This document shows, one piece after another, positions 51,346-61,159 of a stretch of DNA of 64,000 bases. The DNA is taken from positions 558,001 to 622,000 of the forward strand of contig NZ_AP025506.1 of assembly GCF_024347595.1 (NCBI RefSeq), in the 5' to 3' direction. A program made the position numbers and the translations under genes. Numbering within the stretch: the stretch's first letter is position 1; each line of letters begins with the position of its first letter. This DNA comes from Vibrio pomeroyi (GTDB lineage Bacteria; Pseudomonadota; Gammaproteobacteria; Enterobacterales; Vibrionaceae). Below the pieces are notes generated by a model. The model did not search any database and was not told the origin of the DNA. It saw only the letters and a program-made list of their open reading frames with translations.

Positions 51346-53574
51346 ATGGCCGCAGCCGAACTTTCATTGAAAAAACGAGATAAAAAAAGATGGTTGAAAG
51401 ACCGTCTTATGCGTTTTGCGGTGACATTAGGCGGTGTGAGCGTGCTGGCAGCACTTGTTCTGATCTTTATTTACCTAGCAATGGTCATTCTTCCGATCTT
51501 CGCTGACTCAAGTTTAGAGACCGATCAAAAAGTCCAACCAGTGATCGTGCAAGATCCGATCGCAATGACGATCGATGAGTATGGTCAACATGCGTTAGTG
51601 ATCGACCGTGATGGTTCTGTCGATTATTGGACTCTCGATAACTCCCAAACTACGCCGTACTTTTCTGAATCCATTATTCCAGATTCGGTCGCGTTTGCTC
51701 GAAGCACACCAGCAGACAATTGGTTTGCCTTTGCTAACCGCCAAGGCCAAGTTCAGTTGTTTCAACCAGAATTTTCAAAGCCTCTTGCCGTAAAAGGGCA
51801 AGCCGCTAGCCCTCGAATTAATTACCTTCAACCCAAAAGCCAACCATTTGAGTTTTTAGATGGCATTGCGTTTAGTGATGGCTTGAGCATCGAGAAGCTT
51901 ACATTTGCGACTGACAATGGTCATCTGACGCTGGTGGCTCAGTTATCCGATAAACGCATTTTGGTGAAATGGTATCAAGCGTCGCTAACGGGTGAATACT
52001 CAGAGATTAACTCTCAATGGTTATCGAAAGAGTTTGGTCAGCAAGACCAGTTGTTAATGACACCTAACGGGCATACTTTGTATCTTCGAAACGCTTCTGA
52101 CCTTACGGTTCTAACTGCGGAAGCGAACAAGTTCTCGGTTCGAGAAGTGATCGATTTAAGTTTAGGTGATGAGCAGCATGCCGTTAAGAATATTGACTTG
52201 TTGTCTGGTGCTTATTCTCTGCTCGTGAGTCATTTCGATGGGCGAGTCTCTCAATGGTTTGATGTATTGAGCAATGAGCAGCGTAGCCTGACTCACATCC
52301 GTGATTTTAAACTGCCTTCTGAGGTTCAGTTCTTACTGCCCGATACCTACCGCAAAGGCTTTTACAGCTTCTATAAGAATGGCACGATTCAGAGTCACTA
52401 CACGACCAGTGAAAAGTTATCTCTGTTTGAGAAAGCTTATAAGAAGTCGCCACAACTTGCGGCTATGTCTGCCAACGAGCTTCATCTCGCAACGCTGAGT
52501 GATGGCGTTATTAGTCTTGCATTGGTTGATAACCCATATCCTGAAATATCGTTTTCATCGTTATGGAAAAAGGTGTGGTACGAGAGCTACCCAGAGCCTC
52601 AGTATGTGTGGCAATCCACTTCTGCGAATGATGATTTTGAAGGTAAGTTCAGCTTAGTGCCTTTGACTTTTGGTACGCTTAAAGCGGCGTTGTTTGCAAT
52701 GATGTTCGCCGTGCCTATTGCGGTACTTGGTGCCATTTATACCGCTTACTTTATGACACCTAAGATGCGTCGAGTGGTAAAACCTTCGATTGAATTAATG
52801 GAAGCATTGCCGACCGTTATCATCGGATTTATCGCGGGCTTATGGTTTGCTCCTATCGTGGAAACGCATTTAACCGCCATTGTGTCACTGCTATTGGTGT
52901 TGCCTCTTAGTACTCTGGTTGTTGGCTTAATTTGGTATTGCTTACCACAAGACTGGGTGAGCCGTTTCCCTAATGGTTGGCACGCACTTATTCTGGTTCC
53001 GGTGTTGATTGTGACTACAGTGGTCGTGCTTAACTTTGGTGGGAAAATTGAATCACTACTGTTTGCTGGTGATATCAAACTCTTCTTAAATCACCACGGA
53101 ATCGATTTTGATCAGCGTAACGCGCTCGTGATTGGTTTCGCGATGGGCTTCGCGGTTATCCCGACCATTTTTACTATCGCAGAAGATGCTATTTTCTCAG
53201 TGCCTAAACACCTGTCGGACGGTTCTTTGGCACTAGGCGCCACGCCTTGGCAAACACTGATTTATGTTGTTCTGCTTACTGCGAGTCCCGGTATTTTCTC
53301 AGCAATAATGATGGGCTTAGGCAGAGCGGTGGGTGAGACCATGATCGTGTTAATGGCGACCGGTAATACGCCTATTATGGACTGGAATATTCTTGAGGGG
53401 ATGCGAACATTATCTGCGACGATTGCGGTTGAGCTTCCAGAATCCGAGGTTGGCAGCCCTCACTTTAGATTGCTGTTCTTAGCTGCGTTACTTCTATTCG
53501 TCTTTACCTTCGCCGTGAACTCGATTGCGGAATGGGTTAGACAAAGGCTGCGAGATAAATACCGTGCTTTATAA
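51346..53574 (+). CDS. pstC: Phosphate ABC transporter permease PstC, long form
   Basis: Inner-membrane permease of 742 residues, more than twice the E. coli PstC (319). After one N-terminal TM (about 25-50) comes a large extracytoplasmic domain (about 55-430) with repeating aromatic/Asp patterns suggesting a beta-propeller-like fold (ALVIDRDGSVDYWTL, VSHFDGRVSQWFDV). The C-terminal 300 residues hold the BPD permease with KAALFAMMFAVPIAVLGAIYTAYF, the EAA-like LSDGSLALGATPWQTLIYVVL and GLGRAVGETMIVLMATGNTP. First gene of pstC-pstA-pstB-phoU, behind a Pho box. Confidence 0.9.
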   Translation: MAAAELSLKKRDKKRWLKDRLMRFAVTLGGVSVLAALVLIFIYLAMVILPIFADSSLETDQKVQPVIVQDPIAMTIDEYGQHALVIDRDGSVDYWTLDNSQTTPYFSESIIPDSVAFARSTPADNWFAFANRQGQVQLFQPEFSKPLAVKGQAASPRINYLQPKSQPFEFLDGIAFSDGLSIEKLTFATDNGHLTLVAQLSDKRILVKWYQASLTGEYSEINSQWLSKEFGQQDQLLMTPNGHTLYLRNASDLTVLTAEANKFSVREVIDLSLGDEQHAVKNIDLLSGAYSLLVSHFDGRVSQWFDVLSNEQRSLTHIRDFKLPSEVQFLLPDTYRKGFYSFYKNGTIQSHYTTSEKLSLFEKAYKKSPQLAAMSANELHLATLSDGVISLALVDNPYPEISFSSLWKKVWYESYPEPQYVWQSTSANDDFEGKFSLVPLTFGTLKAALFAMMFAVPIAVLGAIYTAYFMTPKMRRVVKPSIELMEALPTVIIGFIAGLWFAPIVETHLTAIVSLLLVLPLSTLVVGLIWYCLPQDWVSRFPNGWHALILVPVLIVTTVVVLNFGGKIESLLFAGDIKLFLNHHGIDFDQRNALVIGFAMGFAVIPTIFTIAEDAIFSVPKHLSDGSLALGATPWQTLIYVVLLTASPGIFSAIMMGLGRAVGETMIVLMATGNTPIMDWNILEGMRTLSATIAVELPESEVGSPHFRLLFLAALLLFVFTFAVNSIAEWVRQRLRDKYRAL

Positions 53575-53618
53575 TTTTTATCTGAATCGTCAATCGCAAC
53601 CAGTAAGAGAGTTTTTTC

Positions 53619-55313
53619 ATGTTTAAGTGGATTAAATCGGGATCTCCTTGGATATGGCTAACTGGTGGTGCCGTTAGTATTAGTATGCTGTCGGTACTTG
53701 GCCTTATCTTGTTCATTGGTTGGAAAGGGTTGACCTATTTCTGGCCTGCGCCTCTTTATCAGTGGCAAGTGAATGAAACAGAGAGCCTTGCCAATGTTCC
53801 ATTTCAACATCAAGAGATGGCGAAGAATCGTTTAATTGGTCAACTTTACGAACGTAAGTACATTCCGGTTGAACAACTGTCGAATGTGCACGATAAGAAG
53901 CTACCACAAGAGATCATCGATAAAGGGTTAGTTCGACGTCTGAGTATCAAGATCGCTAACCGTGAATTGTACCCTGCAGACTTTGTGTCAATTCTTGAGG
54001 TGAACCTGAAAGAACCGACGACGCCAAAAGAGTGGGCTGTGATCGAGCGTAGCCGCGGGGGCTACTTTTTCGGAAAACCGGTTGGCTTTAGGAGTGCAGA
54101 CGGTGTTCTAACCGATAATATCGAGAAAGAATTGGTTAAAGGTTTAACTCACGCCGATACGTTACGTGATGAAATTCAAAAGATCGTTAACCAAACGGTT
54201 CGAACGACTAGTTGGTCATTGGAGCAGTTACGTTTAGAAAAGCGTAAAAAAGAGCTTAATGACAACCTATCCGAGCAAGAGCGACAAGAGCTAGAATCTA
54301 AACGTTTGGCTTTAAGTCGAGAGTTAGCCTCTGGAGAGTATCAACTTGATTCTCTTAGGCAACAGCTCAACCTTGATGCTCTGATTGTTGAAGATATGAC
54401 AGGCAAAGTCGTCGAGATTCCATTGAGTGAGATCTTAGACTTCTGGTTCCCCAATCAGATGACCTATCCAGAGAAAGTGTTGCATTGGTGCGAGCAGGTT
54501 TGGAAGTTCTTATCTGAAAATCCTAGAGAGTCTAACTCTGAAGGTGGCGTATTCCCCGCGATTTTCGGTACGGTACTCTTAGTGCTTATCATGTCGATCG
54601 TCGTTATGCCACTTGGTGTCGTTGCTGCGATTTATCTACACGAATACGCAAAAAATAACGCGCTAACTCGCTTGATTCGCATAGCAGTCATAAACTTAGC
54701 GGGTGTGCCATCCATTGTCTATGGCGTATTTGGCTTAGGTTTCTTTGTGTACACCATTGGTGGCTCGATAGACTCGTTATTCTATGCAGAGCGTTTACCT
54801 GCTCCGACGTTTGGTACGCCGGGCCTGTTGTGGTCGGCATTAACGCTAGCTGTGTTAACATTGCCTGTCGTGATTGTGACCGCCGAAGAAGGCTTAACTC
54901 GAATCCCGAGCTCTGTGAGACACGGCTCTCTCGCTTTGGGCGCAACTCAGTCTGAAACCTTGTGGCGAATCGTGTTACCTATGGCGAGCCCTGCGATTAT
55001 TACTGGGCTTATTCTGGCTGTGGCCCGTGCTGCGGGAGAAGTTGCACCATTAATGCTAGTGGGTGTAGTGAAGTTAGCGTCGAGCCTACCTGTTGATGCG
55101 CAGTTCCCGTATGTACACCTCGACAGAAAATTTATGCATTTAGGTTTTCATATCTATGATGTGGGTTTTCAAACATCAAACATAGAAGCAGCAAGACCGC
55201 TGGTTTATGCAACGTCATTTTTGCTGGTTACCGTGATTGTTGGATTGAACTTAACGGCAATTAACATCCGAAATAACTTGCGTGAAAAGTACCGAACCTT
55301 AGGACAAGATTAG
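53619..55313 (+). CDS. pstA: Phosphate ABC transporter permease PstA, long form
   Basis: Inner-membrane permease of 564 residues (E. coli PstA 296). One N-terminal TM (about 12-36) is followed by a long extracytoplasmic region (about 40-300) with a charged coiled-coil stretch (about 195-250, Glu/Arg/Leu rich). The permease core contains FGTVLLVLIMSIVVMPLGVVAAIYLHEYA, VRHGSLALGATQSETLWRIVLP and ARAAGEVAPLMLVGVV. It ends exactly one base before the pstB start, implying translational coupling. Confidence 0.9.
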   Translation: MFKWIKSGSPWIWLTGGAVSISMLSVLGLILFIGWKGLTYFWPAPLYQWQVNETESLANVPFQHQEMAKNRLIGQLYERKYIPVEQLSNVHDKKLPQEIIDKGLVRRLSIKIANRELYPADFVSILEVNLKEPTTPKEWAVIERSRGGYFFGKPVGFRSADGVLTDNIEKELVKGLTHADTLRDEIQKIVNQTVRTTSWSLEQLRLEKRKKELNDNLSEQERQELESKRLALSRELASGEYQLDSLRQQLNLDALIVEDMTGKVVEIPLSEILDFWFPNQMTYPEKVLHWCEQVWKFLSENPRESNSEGGVFPAIFGTVLLVLIMSIVVMPLGVVAAIYLHEYAKNNALTRLIRIAVINLAGVPSIVYGVFGLGFFVYTIGGSIDSLFYAERLPAPTFGTPGLLWSALTLAVLTLPVVIVTAEEGLTRIPSSVRHGSLALGATQSETLWRIVLPMASPAIITGLILAVARAAGEVAPLMLVGVVKLASSLPVDAQFPYVHLDRKFMHLGFHIYDVGFQTSNIEAARPLVYATSFLLVTVIVGLNLTAINIRNNLREKYRTLGQD

Positions 55314-56132
55314 ATGTTCTCAATTAATGAAACCTTGGGTTATCAAGCACCTTTAGATGTGCACAACCTAACCGAAGAGCAAACGGCCATCTCGATTGAG
55401 GGCCTGAACCTATACTATAAAGAAGCTCAGGCGCTTGATGATATCTCAATGACGATACCGAAAGGGCAGGTGACGGCTTTTATCGGTCCTTCTGGTTGCG
55501 GCAAGTCGACACTGCTTCGCTGTATTAATCGTATGAACGATCTTGTCGAAGGTTGTAGAGTTTCTGGCAAGGTGAAACTGTACGGTAACAATGTTTATCA
55601 TCCTAAGGTTGATGTCGCGACCTTGCGACGTCGTGTTGGCATGGTATTCCAACGCCCAAATCCTTTTCCTAAATCTATTTATGAAAATGTGGTTTATGGG
55701 TTGAGACTACAAGGCGTGAGTAACAGTCGTGATTTAGATGATGCTGTTGAGCGCTCATTACGTGCCGCGGCGTTATGGGATGAAGTGAAAGATCGCTTAC
55801 ATGAAAATGCTTTTGGTTTATCGGGCGGTCAGCAGCAGCGTTTGGTTATCGCTCGCGCGGTGGCAATAGAGCCGGAGGTACTGTTGCTTGATGAACCGAC
55901 ATCAGCCTTGGATCCGATTTCTACTCTGACGATTGAAGAGTTGATCAACGATCTAAAAACGCAATACACCGTGGTGATCGTGACCCATAACATGCAACAG
56001 GCCGCTCGCGTGAGTGACCATACTGCGTTTATTCATATGGGAAAATTGATCGAGTACTCAGATACGGATTCAATATTCACGTCACCATTGAAAAATCAAA
56101 CGGAAGACTACATTACTGGTAGATATGGCTAA
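55314..56132 (+). CDS. pstB: Phosphate ABC transporter ATPase PstB
   Basis: ATP-binding subunit of the phosphate importer, also part of the PhoR signalling complex. The 272 residues include Walker [11 protein letters not shown]-loop VFQRPNPFP, signature [14 protein letters not shown] and Walker [13 protein letters not shown], with H-loop VTHNMQQA. The start directly abuts the pstA stop (TAGATG). Confidence 0.97.
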   Translation: MFSINETLGYQAPLDVHNLTEEQTAISIEGLNLYYKEAQALDDISMTIPKGQVTAFIGPSGCGKSTLLRCINRMNDLVEGCRVSGKVKLYGNNVYHPKVDVATLRRRVGMVFQRPNPFPKSIYENVVYGLRLQGVSNSRDLDDAVERSLRAAALWDEVKDRLHENAFGLSGGQQQRLVIARAVAIEPEVLLLDEPTSALDPISTLTIEELINDLKTQYTVVIVTHNMQQAARVSDHTAFIHMGKLIEYSDTDSIFTSPLKNQTEDYITGRYG

Positions 56133-56207
56133 CGCGATCGTTCGCGCCATATAGAGCTGAGCCACTCTTATGTAAACGGCTTAATTCATTTCTATTAAGG
56201 AGCTGAC

Positions 56208-56906
56208 ATGCATTTTGGTCGCCACATCTCAGGACAATTCAATGTTGAATTAGAGTCTATCCGTACTCATGTACTTACTATGGGCGGGTTAGTGGAGCAG
56301 CAGCTTTCTTTTGCGATGCAAGCACTTCATAAAGATGATGTGGAATTGGCCAAAAAAGTCATTCGTGACGACCATAAAGTAAATGCGATGGAAGTGTCGA
56401 TTGATGAGGCATGTACGCGAATCATTGCCAAGCGTCAGCCAACAGCGAAAGATCTGCGTTTGATTATGGCGATCATCAAGACCATTACAGATCTGGAACG
56501 TATTGGCGATGTTGCTTCTAAAATAGCGCAAGGCGCCATCGAAATCCCTTCGACTAAAGAACAAAAATTCCATGTGTCTTTAGAACCACTGTGTCGACAA
56601 GCGATCACCATGCTTCATCAGGTTTTGGATGCGTTTGCTCGTATGGATGTAGATGCAGCAGCCGAAGTTCATAAACTCGACGACAAGCTTGATGCTGAAT
56701 ATGAAGCTGTAATTCGCCAGTTAATGACTTACATGATGGAAGACCCGAAGAACATTCCCAATATTTTACAAGTGATGTGGTCTGCGCGAGCTATTGAGCG
56801 TGTAGGGGATCGTTGTCAGAATATTTGTGAATACATCATCTACTTTGTAAAAGGCAAAGATGTTCGTCACCTAGGAGAACAAAGCCTAGATGACGTTTTA
56901 CGGTAG
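56208..56906 (+). CDS. phoU: Phosphate signalling regulator PhoU
   Basis: Cytoplasmic all-helical negative regulator linking Pst transport to PhoR. The 232 residues form two PhoU repeats, each with an E/DxxxD metal motif ([16 protein letters not shown] and [19 protein letters not shown]). Last gene of the pst operon; GGAG precedes the ATG. Confidence 0.96.
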   Translation: MHFGRHISGQFNVELESIRTHVLTMGGLVEQQLSFAMQALHKDDVELAKKVIRDDHKVNAMEVSIDEACTRIIAKRQPTAKDLRLIMAIIKTITDLERIGDVASKIAQGAIEIPSTKEQKFHVSLEPLCRQAITMLHQVLDAFARMDVDAAAEVHKLDDKLDAEYEAVIRQLMTYMMEDPKNIPNILQVMWSARAIERVGDRCQNICEYIIYFVKGKDVRHLGEQSLDDVLR

Positions 56907-56932
56907 TGGTCTATCTTAAAAATCTACTCAAT

Positions 56933-57424
56933 CTAGAAGCGTATGATTGCCCCTAGGTTGAGGTTGATAGTGGTGTTATAAGGCACGAAAGTCTTATTGT
57001 GATCAAAAATATTTAAGTCTGCGCCGGCTCTCAAGGCCAATACTGAATTAGCTTGATACACGTAAGCACCACCTAAACTTAAGCCTGTCGCCGTTTTCCT
57101 TTCAGTGACACCTGAGCGTGTCTTCTCACCGTCATAATCAGCGAAGCCAATCTCAGCTTGAAAACCATGTATCTGCTTTGAACCAAACATATTTTGGATG
57201 CCAATACGATATGAGTTTACCGTTTCATCATAGCGGTCGCTTTCATACCAAATATCTGAATAGCTTAAATAGATCGCCCCAAGGTCAGCAACCTCGGTGA
57301 TTCCTAATTGAATACCAAAGCCATGATAAGCCCCGATTTTTAGTTCTGGGGATAGGTGTAGCCCACTTGCTGAAACTGAAGTTGAAAGAAGAGTTAGCAA
57401 AAGCAGGGGAGTTTTTATCTTCAT
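56933..57424 (-). CDS. Small outer-membrane beta-barrel protein
   Basis: A 163-residue predicted exported protein with signal peptide ending near SVSASG. The mature region alternates hydrophobic and polar residues in strand-like segments (IYLSYSDIWYE, NSYRIGIQNMF, GFQAEIGFADYDG, LSLGGAYVY) and ends in Phe (GAIIRF), the usual BAM signal. An 8-strand barrel is plausible. Function not known. It lies on the minus strand next to a second barrel gene (gap 144 bp). Confidence 0.7.
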   Translation of the reverse strand: MKIKTPLLLLTLLSTSVSASGLHLSPELKIGAYHGFGIQLGITEVADLGAIYLSYSDIWYESDRYDETVNSYRIGIQNMFGSKQIHGFQAEIGFADYDGEKTRSGVTERKTATGLSLGGAYVYQANSVLALRAGADLNIFDHNKTFVPYNTTINLNLGAIIRF

Positions 57425-57534
57425 AACAATACCTAGAGCATATAGCCGTCCTTGGCTGCAATGAATTTTGATTCGAATCGTTTAAAAGTGAGTCAGGTTT
57501 ATTGAGGTGTTTAATCTCGGCAATATTAGATCGT

Positions 57535-57560
57535 AAAAAGCCAGCTTGGTCGCTGGCTTT
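57535..57560 (-). terminator. Terminator of the OmpX-like gene
   Basis: Stem AAAGCCAGC / GCTGGCTTT with T-rich tail on the minus strand, about 9 bases past the minus-strand stop at 57569. Confidence 0.8.
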
Positions 57561-57568
57561 ATAAGCTG

Positions 57569-58120
57569 TTAGAAGCGGTATCCGACAGTCCACGAGAATG
57601 TGTCGTAATCTACGTCGTCGTAACTCGCGAATTCAAAACGCATATCAGTGTATAGGTGTTGTCCGAATTCAGCTCGGCCACCTAAACCAACAACAAGGCT
57701 GGTATCGTTGTATGAGTCAGTATACTTTGTATCGGAGTAGCTAATCGAATTATCTTCGCTGTGGCGCGCTAGGCCAAGAACACCGTAAGGTTTTAAAGAG
57801 AAACCATCCAGCTCAAACTTGTAACCGATATCGGCGTCAACTTGGAACTTGTAGCCATCGATCTCAGCCTTGATACCTTCAAAACTCTCATCATCACTGT
57901 TGGCTGCATAAGAAACATTGATACCCACGATACGGTTAAATTCGTAACCATATTCAAGCTTGATACCGTTACCCCAATCAACAGTGTCGTCTGTCAGCCA
58001 AGTATCAATTTGGGTTTTGTTATAGCCAATACCGACACGATGTTGGCTCTCGAAACTGTTTGCTAGCGCTGGAACAGATAGTAGTGAAGCTGAGATTAGG
58101 GTAGTAAGTGCAATTTTCAT
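57569..58120 (-). CDS. OmpX/OmpA-barrel family outer-membrane protein
   Basis: A 183-residue outer-membrane barrel with a signal peptide (SASLLSVPALA). Strand-like segments alternate with acidic loops (NKTQIDTWLTDDTVDWGNG, ANSDDESFEG, SEDNSISYSDTKYTDSYND), ending in Phe (WTVGYRF). Matches the porin-like Ail/OmpX group in size and pattern. Own terminator. Role unknown; surface adhesion or stress resistance is typical for the group. Confidence 0.75.
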   Translation of the reverse strand: MKIALTTLISASLLSVPALANSFESQHRVGIGYNKTQIDTWLTDDTVDWGNGIKLEYGYEFNRIVGINVSYAANSDDESFEGIKAEIDGYKFQVDADIGYKFELDGFSLKPYGVLGLARHSEDNSISYSDTKYTDSYNDTSLVVGLGGRAEFGQHLYTDMRFEFASYDDVDYDTFSWTVGYRF

Positions 58121-58249
58121 ATTAGTCTCTATTTAGGGTTAACTTTAACTGCACGATCCTTCGTACTTCAGTGTCCGTTTTGATAGAGCTAATATTAAAC
58201 AGTGTTTTATTTTTAGGCTAAGTAGCTATCTATATATCATCAATAAGTC

Positions 58250-59179
58250 CTACTTATTAGTTTGTTCATATAGTGATTGTTGGATTAGATTAAATAGCCA
58301 TATAAAAATTGGGTTATTCCTATTCTTAGAATGTATGTAGCTATAAACTGGAATGCATTTGTATTGATCATCTATCTCTACGTCTATAGCTCTGAGTTTT
58401 GGGTAATTGTCTATCGGAAATAGGTTGGTATGAGGCATATACATATCAGAGTTGAGTAAAACATCCATGAGCGCTAACACCATCTCTGAACGAAAACCAA
58501 CAGAGTGCGGTATTGATAGAGTTTCTAGAATTTGTGATGCTTGACTAAAGCTGTCATTCCACCCTGGTGAGATTAGTGAGGCTATCTCATAGCCAGCTAA
58601 ATCATGTGGTTTGACACTCGACTTTGTTATTGGGTGTCCCTTTCGAACAAATAGTCGCCCAGTTATGTCTAGTATTTTTTGTACATATATCTCTTTAGAT
58701 ATGTTTGGTAGTTGATAGGCGATGCCTAGTAGGGTATCTCCTTTTTGGATATCTTCGGAAGACGTTGTTGTCCAGCTGGTGAGCTCAAGTTTGCAGTTTG
58801 GGGATTGCTGCTTAATGGCTTTGTAGAGGGAGCCTGATAAACATGCTAGTACTACTGGCGACAACGCGATTTTTATAGGGTAATCAATCTCTGTAGGGTC
58901 GAATGCACTTGAGGAGTTAACGGCTGTCATTAGACCGTCGAGATGAGGTGTTATCTCGTTAGCTAGTTGCTCTGAAAAAGCAGTTGCTTGCAGCCCTCCG
59001 TGCACTTTCACGAATAGATCATCCGAAAAGTGATGACGCAGTTTTTGTAGAGCTTGGCTCACTGCTGGCTGAGAAACAAATAAACGCTCCGCTGCCTTTC
59101 TGGTGTTTTTTTCCTGGTAAACAATCAAAAAGGTACGCAATAGGTTTAAATCAAGAGAGCTGAATAGATCCTTAGCCAT
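58250..59179 (-). CDS. LysR-family transcriptional regulator
   Basis: A 309-residue LysR regulator. The N-terminal winged helix-turn-helix is at about 8-67 (LDLNLLRTFLIVYQEKNTRKAAERLFVSQPAVSQALQKLRHHFSDDLFVK). The C-terminal ligand domain is about 92-300. No partner gene is divergent next to it, so the target cannot be inferred. The coding region looks more AT-rich than its neighbours, which may mean more recent acquisition. Confidence 0.85.
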   Translation of the reverse strand: MAKDLFSSLDLNLLRTFLIVYQEKNTRKAAERLFVSQPAVSQALQKLRHHFSDDLFVKVHGGLQATAFSEQLANEITPHLDGLMTAVNSSSAFDPTEIDYPIKIALSPVVLACLSGSLYKAIKQQSPNCKLELTSWTTTSSEDIQKGDTLLGIAYQLPNISKEIYVQKILDITGRLFVRKGHPITKSSVKPHDLAGYEIASLISPGWNDSFSQASQILETLSIPHSVGFRSEMVLALMDVLLNSDMYMPHTNLFPIDNYPKLRAIDVEIDDQYKCIPVYSYIHSKNRNNPIFIWLFNLIQQSLYEQTNK

Positions 59180-59280
59180 AACATTCCATGAGTCGCTATA
59201 TCGAGTCTATTAATATACGTGACTTCTAAGCTTTTACTAGCCATGTTGTGTTGGTGCTTAGTCAGCTCTCGGGTGTTTAT

Positions 59281-60024
59281 CTATTTGTTAAGCGAGACTA
59301 TCAGGTTTTGAATTTTTGTCGTGCTCGTTACTGGGATTAAGTAGTCGTCTACTTCATTGTGTCCCATCTGAGCTTTTGAAGCTTGTGTCATTAGACTCGG
59401 CCTTGTTGATTTTGCAGACAGGTGCAAAGCCTGAACTTTGGCATGCTTAAGAATTTCATGACCATTGTCAGCGGTAACACCGGCCCCTGCCATGATATCC
59501 AATCGTCCTTGGCTGAGTGAGACCATCTCTTTAAGAGTGTCTTTTCCTAGCTCGGCATTACTTGCTAATCCTGACGTTAACACACGTTCACAACCAAGCT
59601 CGATAATCTGATCTAGTGCTTTTTGGTAATCCTTAAGTTGGTCGATGGCACGATGAAAGGTGACGCCAAGTTTTAGCTGGTGAGCCTTTGAGGTTAGGGC
59701 TTTCATCGCAACCATGTCTATTTCACCTTGAGCGGTAAGCACACCCAATACCACACCATCTAAGCCAGCATTGGCTGCGGCTTGGATATCATCAAGCATG
59801 CTCATCACGTCGTCATTATCGAAGATGAAGTCACCCTGCCTTGGGCGAATCATGGCATATACAGGAACTGATGAGATTTGAGCAGCTTGCTTCATCATTC
59901 CGAAGCTCGGAGTCAATCCACCAAGTGCCAGTGAAGAGCAGAGCTCAATACGATTAGCTCCGCCTGCTAGGGCATTGTGTAAGGATTCTAGGTTATCTAT
60001 ACAAACTTCAATTTCGATGTTCAT
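59281..60024 (-). CDS. cutC: CutC family protein (copper homeostasis/TIM barrel)
   Basis: A 247-residue TIM-barrel protein. Diagnostic segments: [33 protein letters not shown] at the N-terminus, [34 protein letters not shown] and [13 protein letters not shown], then [11 protein letters not shown]. Historically linked to copper tolerance, but the biochemical role is unsettled. Monocistronic on the minus strand. Confidence 0.93.
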   Translation of the reverse strand: MNIEIEVCIDNLESLHNALAGGANRIELCSSLALGGLTPSFGMMKQAAQISSVPVYAMIRPRQGDFIFDNDDVMSMLDDIQAAANAGLDGVVLGVLTAQGEIDMVAMKALTSKAHQLKLGVTFHRAIDQLKDYQKALDQIIELGCERVLTSGLASNAELGKDTLKEMVSLSQGRLDIMAGAGVTADNGHEILKHAKVQALHLSAKSTRPSLMTQASKAQMGHNEVDDYLIPVTSTTKIQNLIVSLNK

Positions 60025-60191
60025 GATATTTTACTCGTTCAAATTGAGACTGAGGAAATCATAGCAATCTTGAGACGATTCTGAATAGGTAGCGATAGAG
60101 GAAAATAGGGGTAAAGTTTCGCTTTGCGGTTACCTCTATTCATTGTGAAAGAGAGCATGGACTCAATGGTTACCAAAGTGCGTAAAAACAA

Positions 60192-60219
60192 AAAGCCCGA
60201 AGCGTTAACTTCGGGCTTT
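60192..60219 (-). terminator. Terminator of the peroxiredoxin gene
   Basis: Perfect 11-bp arms AAAGCCCGAAG / CTTCGGGCTTT with a T-rich tail on the minus strand, about 120 bases beyond the stop at 60341. Confidence 0.8.
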
Positions 60220-60340
60220 GAATAAGACTTTACTTCTTAACTGATTGGCGGTGCGCTTTGCGCTGTTAGCTTATGCTTTATTTCTCTTTAAAGAGAGTCA
60301 TCCAACCATTAACCCGTGTTGAGGCGGGCTTAAGAGGTAA

Positions 60341-60949
60341 TTACTTGCTTAGGTCGTCAGCGTGCTCAGATAGGAATGCTGCAACACCTTTTGGAGATGC
60401 GTCCATACCTGATTTACCTTCTTCCCATTGTGCAGGACAAACTTCACCGTTCTTTTCGTGGAAGTTTAGTGCGTCTACCATGCGTAGCATTTCATCGATG
60501 TTACGACCTAGTGGAAGATCGTTAACTACTTGGTGACGTACAAGACCGTCAGCGTCGATTAGGAAAGAACCACGGAAAGCAACGCCTGCTTCTGGGTGCT
60601 CAACATCGTATGCTTTGCAGATTTCGTGTTTAACGTCAGCAACTAGTGGGTATTTAACTTGACCGATACCGCCGTCAGCGATAGCAGTGTTACGCCATGC
60701 GTTGTGAGAGAATTGAGAATCGATAGAAACACCGATTACTTCAACGCCTTTAGCTTGGAAATCTTCAAGACGGTTGTCGAAAGCGATTAGCTCTGAAGGA
60801 CAAACGAAAGTGAAGTCTAGTGGGTAGAAGAAAACAACCGCTTTCTTACCTTTAGTGAATTCTGCGAAGTTGAAGTTATCAACGATCTCACCGTTACCTA
60901 GAACAGCTGCTGCAGTAAAGTCAGGGGCTTGACGACCTACTAGTACCAT
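60341..60949 (-). CDS. 2-Cys peroxiredoxin (AhpC/TSA family)
   Basis: Thiol peroxidase of 202 residues reducing H2O2 and organic peroxides. Peroxidatic Cys50 in FTFVCPSEL, resolving Cys171 in GEVCPAQW, and FYPLDF, SIDSQFSHNAW and RGSFLIDADG segments of typical Prx1/AhpC-type enzymes. The C-terminal extension after Cys171 (about 30 residues) is the YF-motif region that governs overoxidation sensitivity; here it ends with LSEHADDLSK and no clear YF. Divergent from oxyR with 210 bp between, and probably under its control. No ahpF is adjacent. Confidence 0.92.
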   Translation of the reverse strand: MVLVGRQAPDFTAAAVLGNGEIVDNFNFAEFTKGKKAVVFFYPLDFTFVCPSELIAFDNRLEDFQAKGVEVIGVSIDSQFSHNAWRNTAIADGGIGQVKYPLVADVKHEICKAYDVEHPEAGVAFRGSFLIDADGLVRHQVVNDLPLGRNIDEMLRMVDALNFHEKNGEVCPAQWEEGKSGMDASPKGVAAFLSEHADDLSK

Positions 60950-61017
60950 TTTGGAATCTCCTAAAAAATTAGTTGGCCCAACACATCTTTGTTTGGGCTC
61001 CGTTTCTACGCGACAAA

Positions 61018-61040
61018 CTATAGTACAATCGGTACTATAG
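61018..61040. promoter_or_regulatory. Inverted repeat in the peroxiredoxin/oxyR promoter region
   Basis: CTATAGTAC-N5-GTACTATAG, perfect 9-bp arms. ATAG/CTAT cores recall the OxyR motif, but spacing within the repeat is 11 rather than 7, so it is only a candidate OxyR operator. Confidence 0.45.
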
Positions 61041-61159
61041 AAAAAAGCGAATTAAATAGATTAAGTTCATCGAAAAAAGCGATAAGCTTATTCTTTGTCC
61101 TTTCCTCAGGTCTTATGACCTTCGTGTAACTTATCCTACTCATATTACAAAGTAATTTC

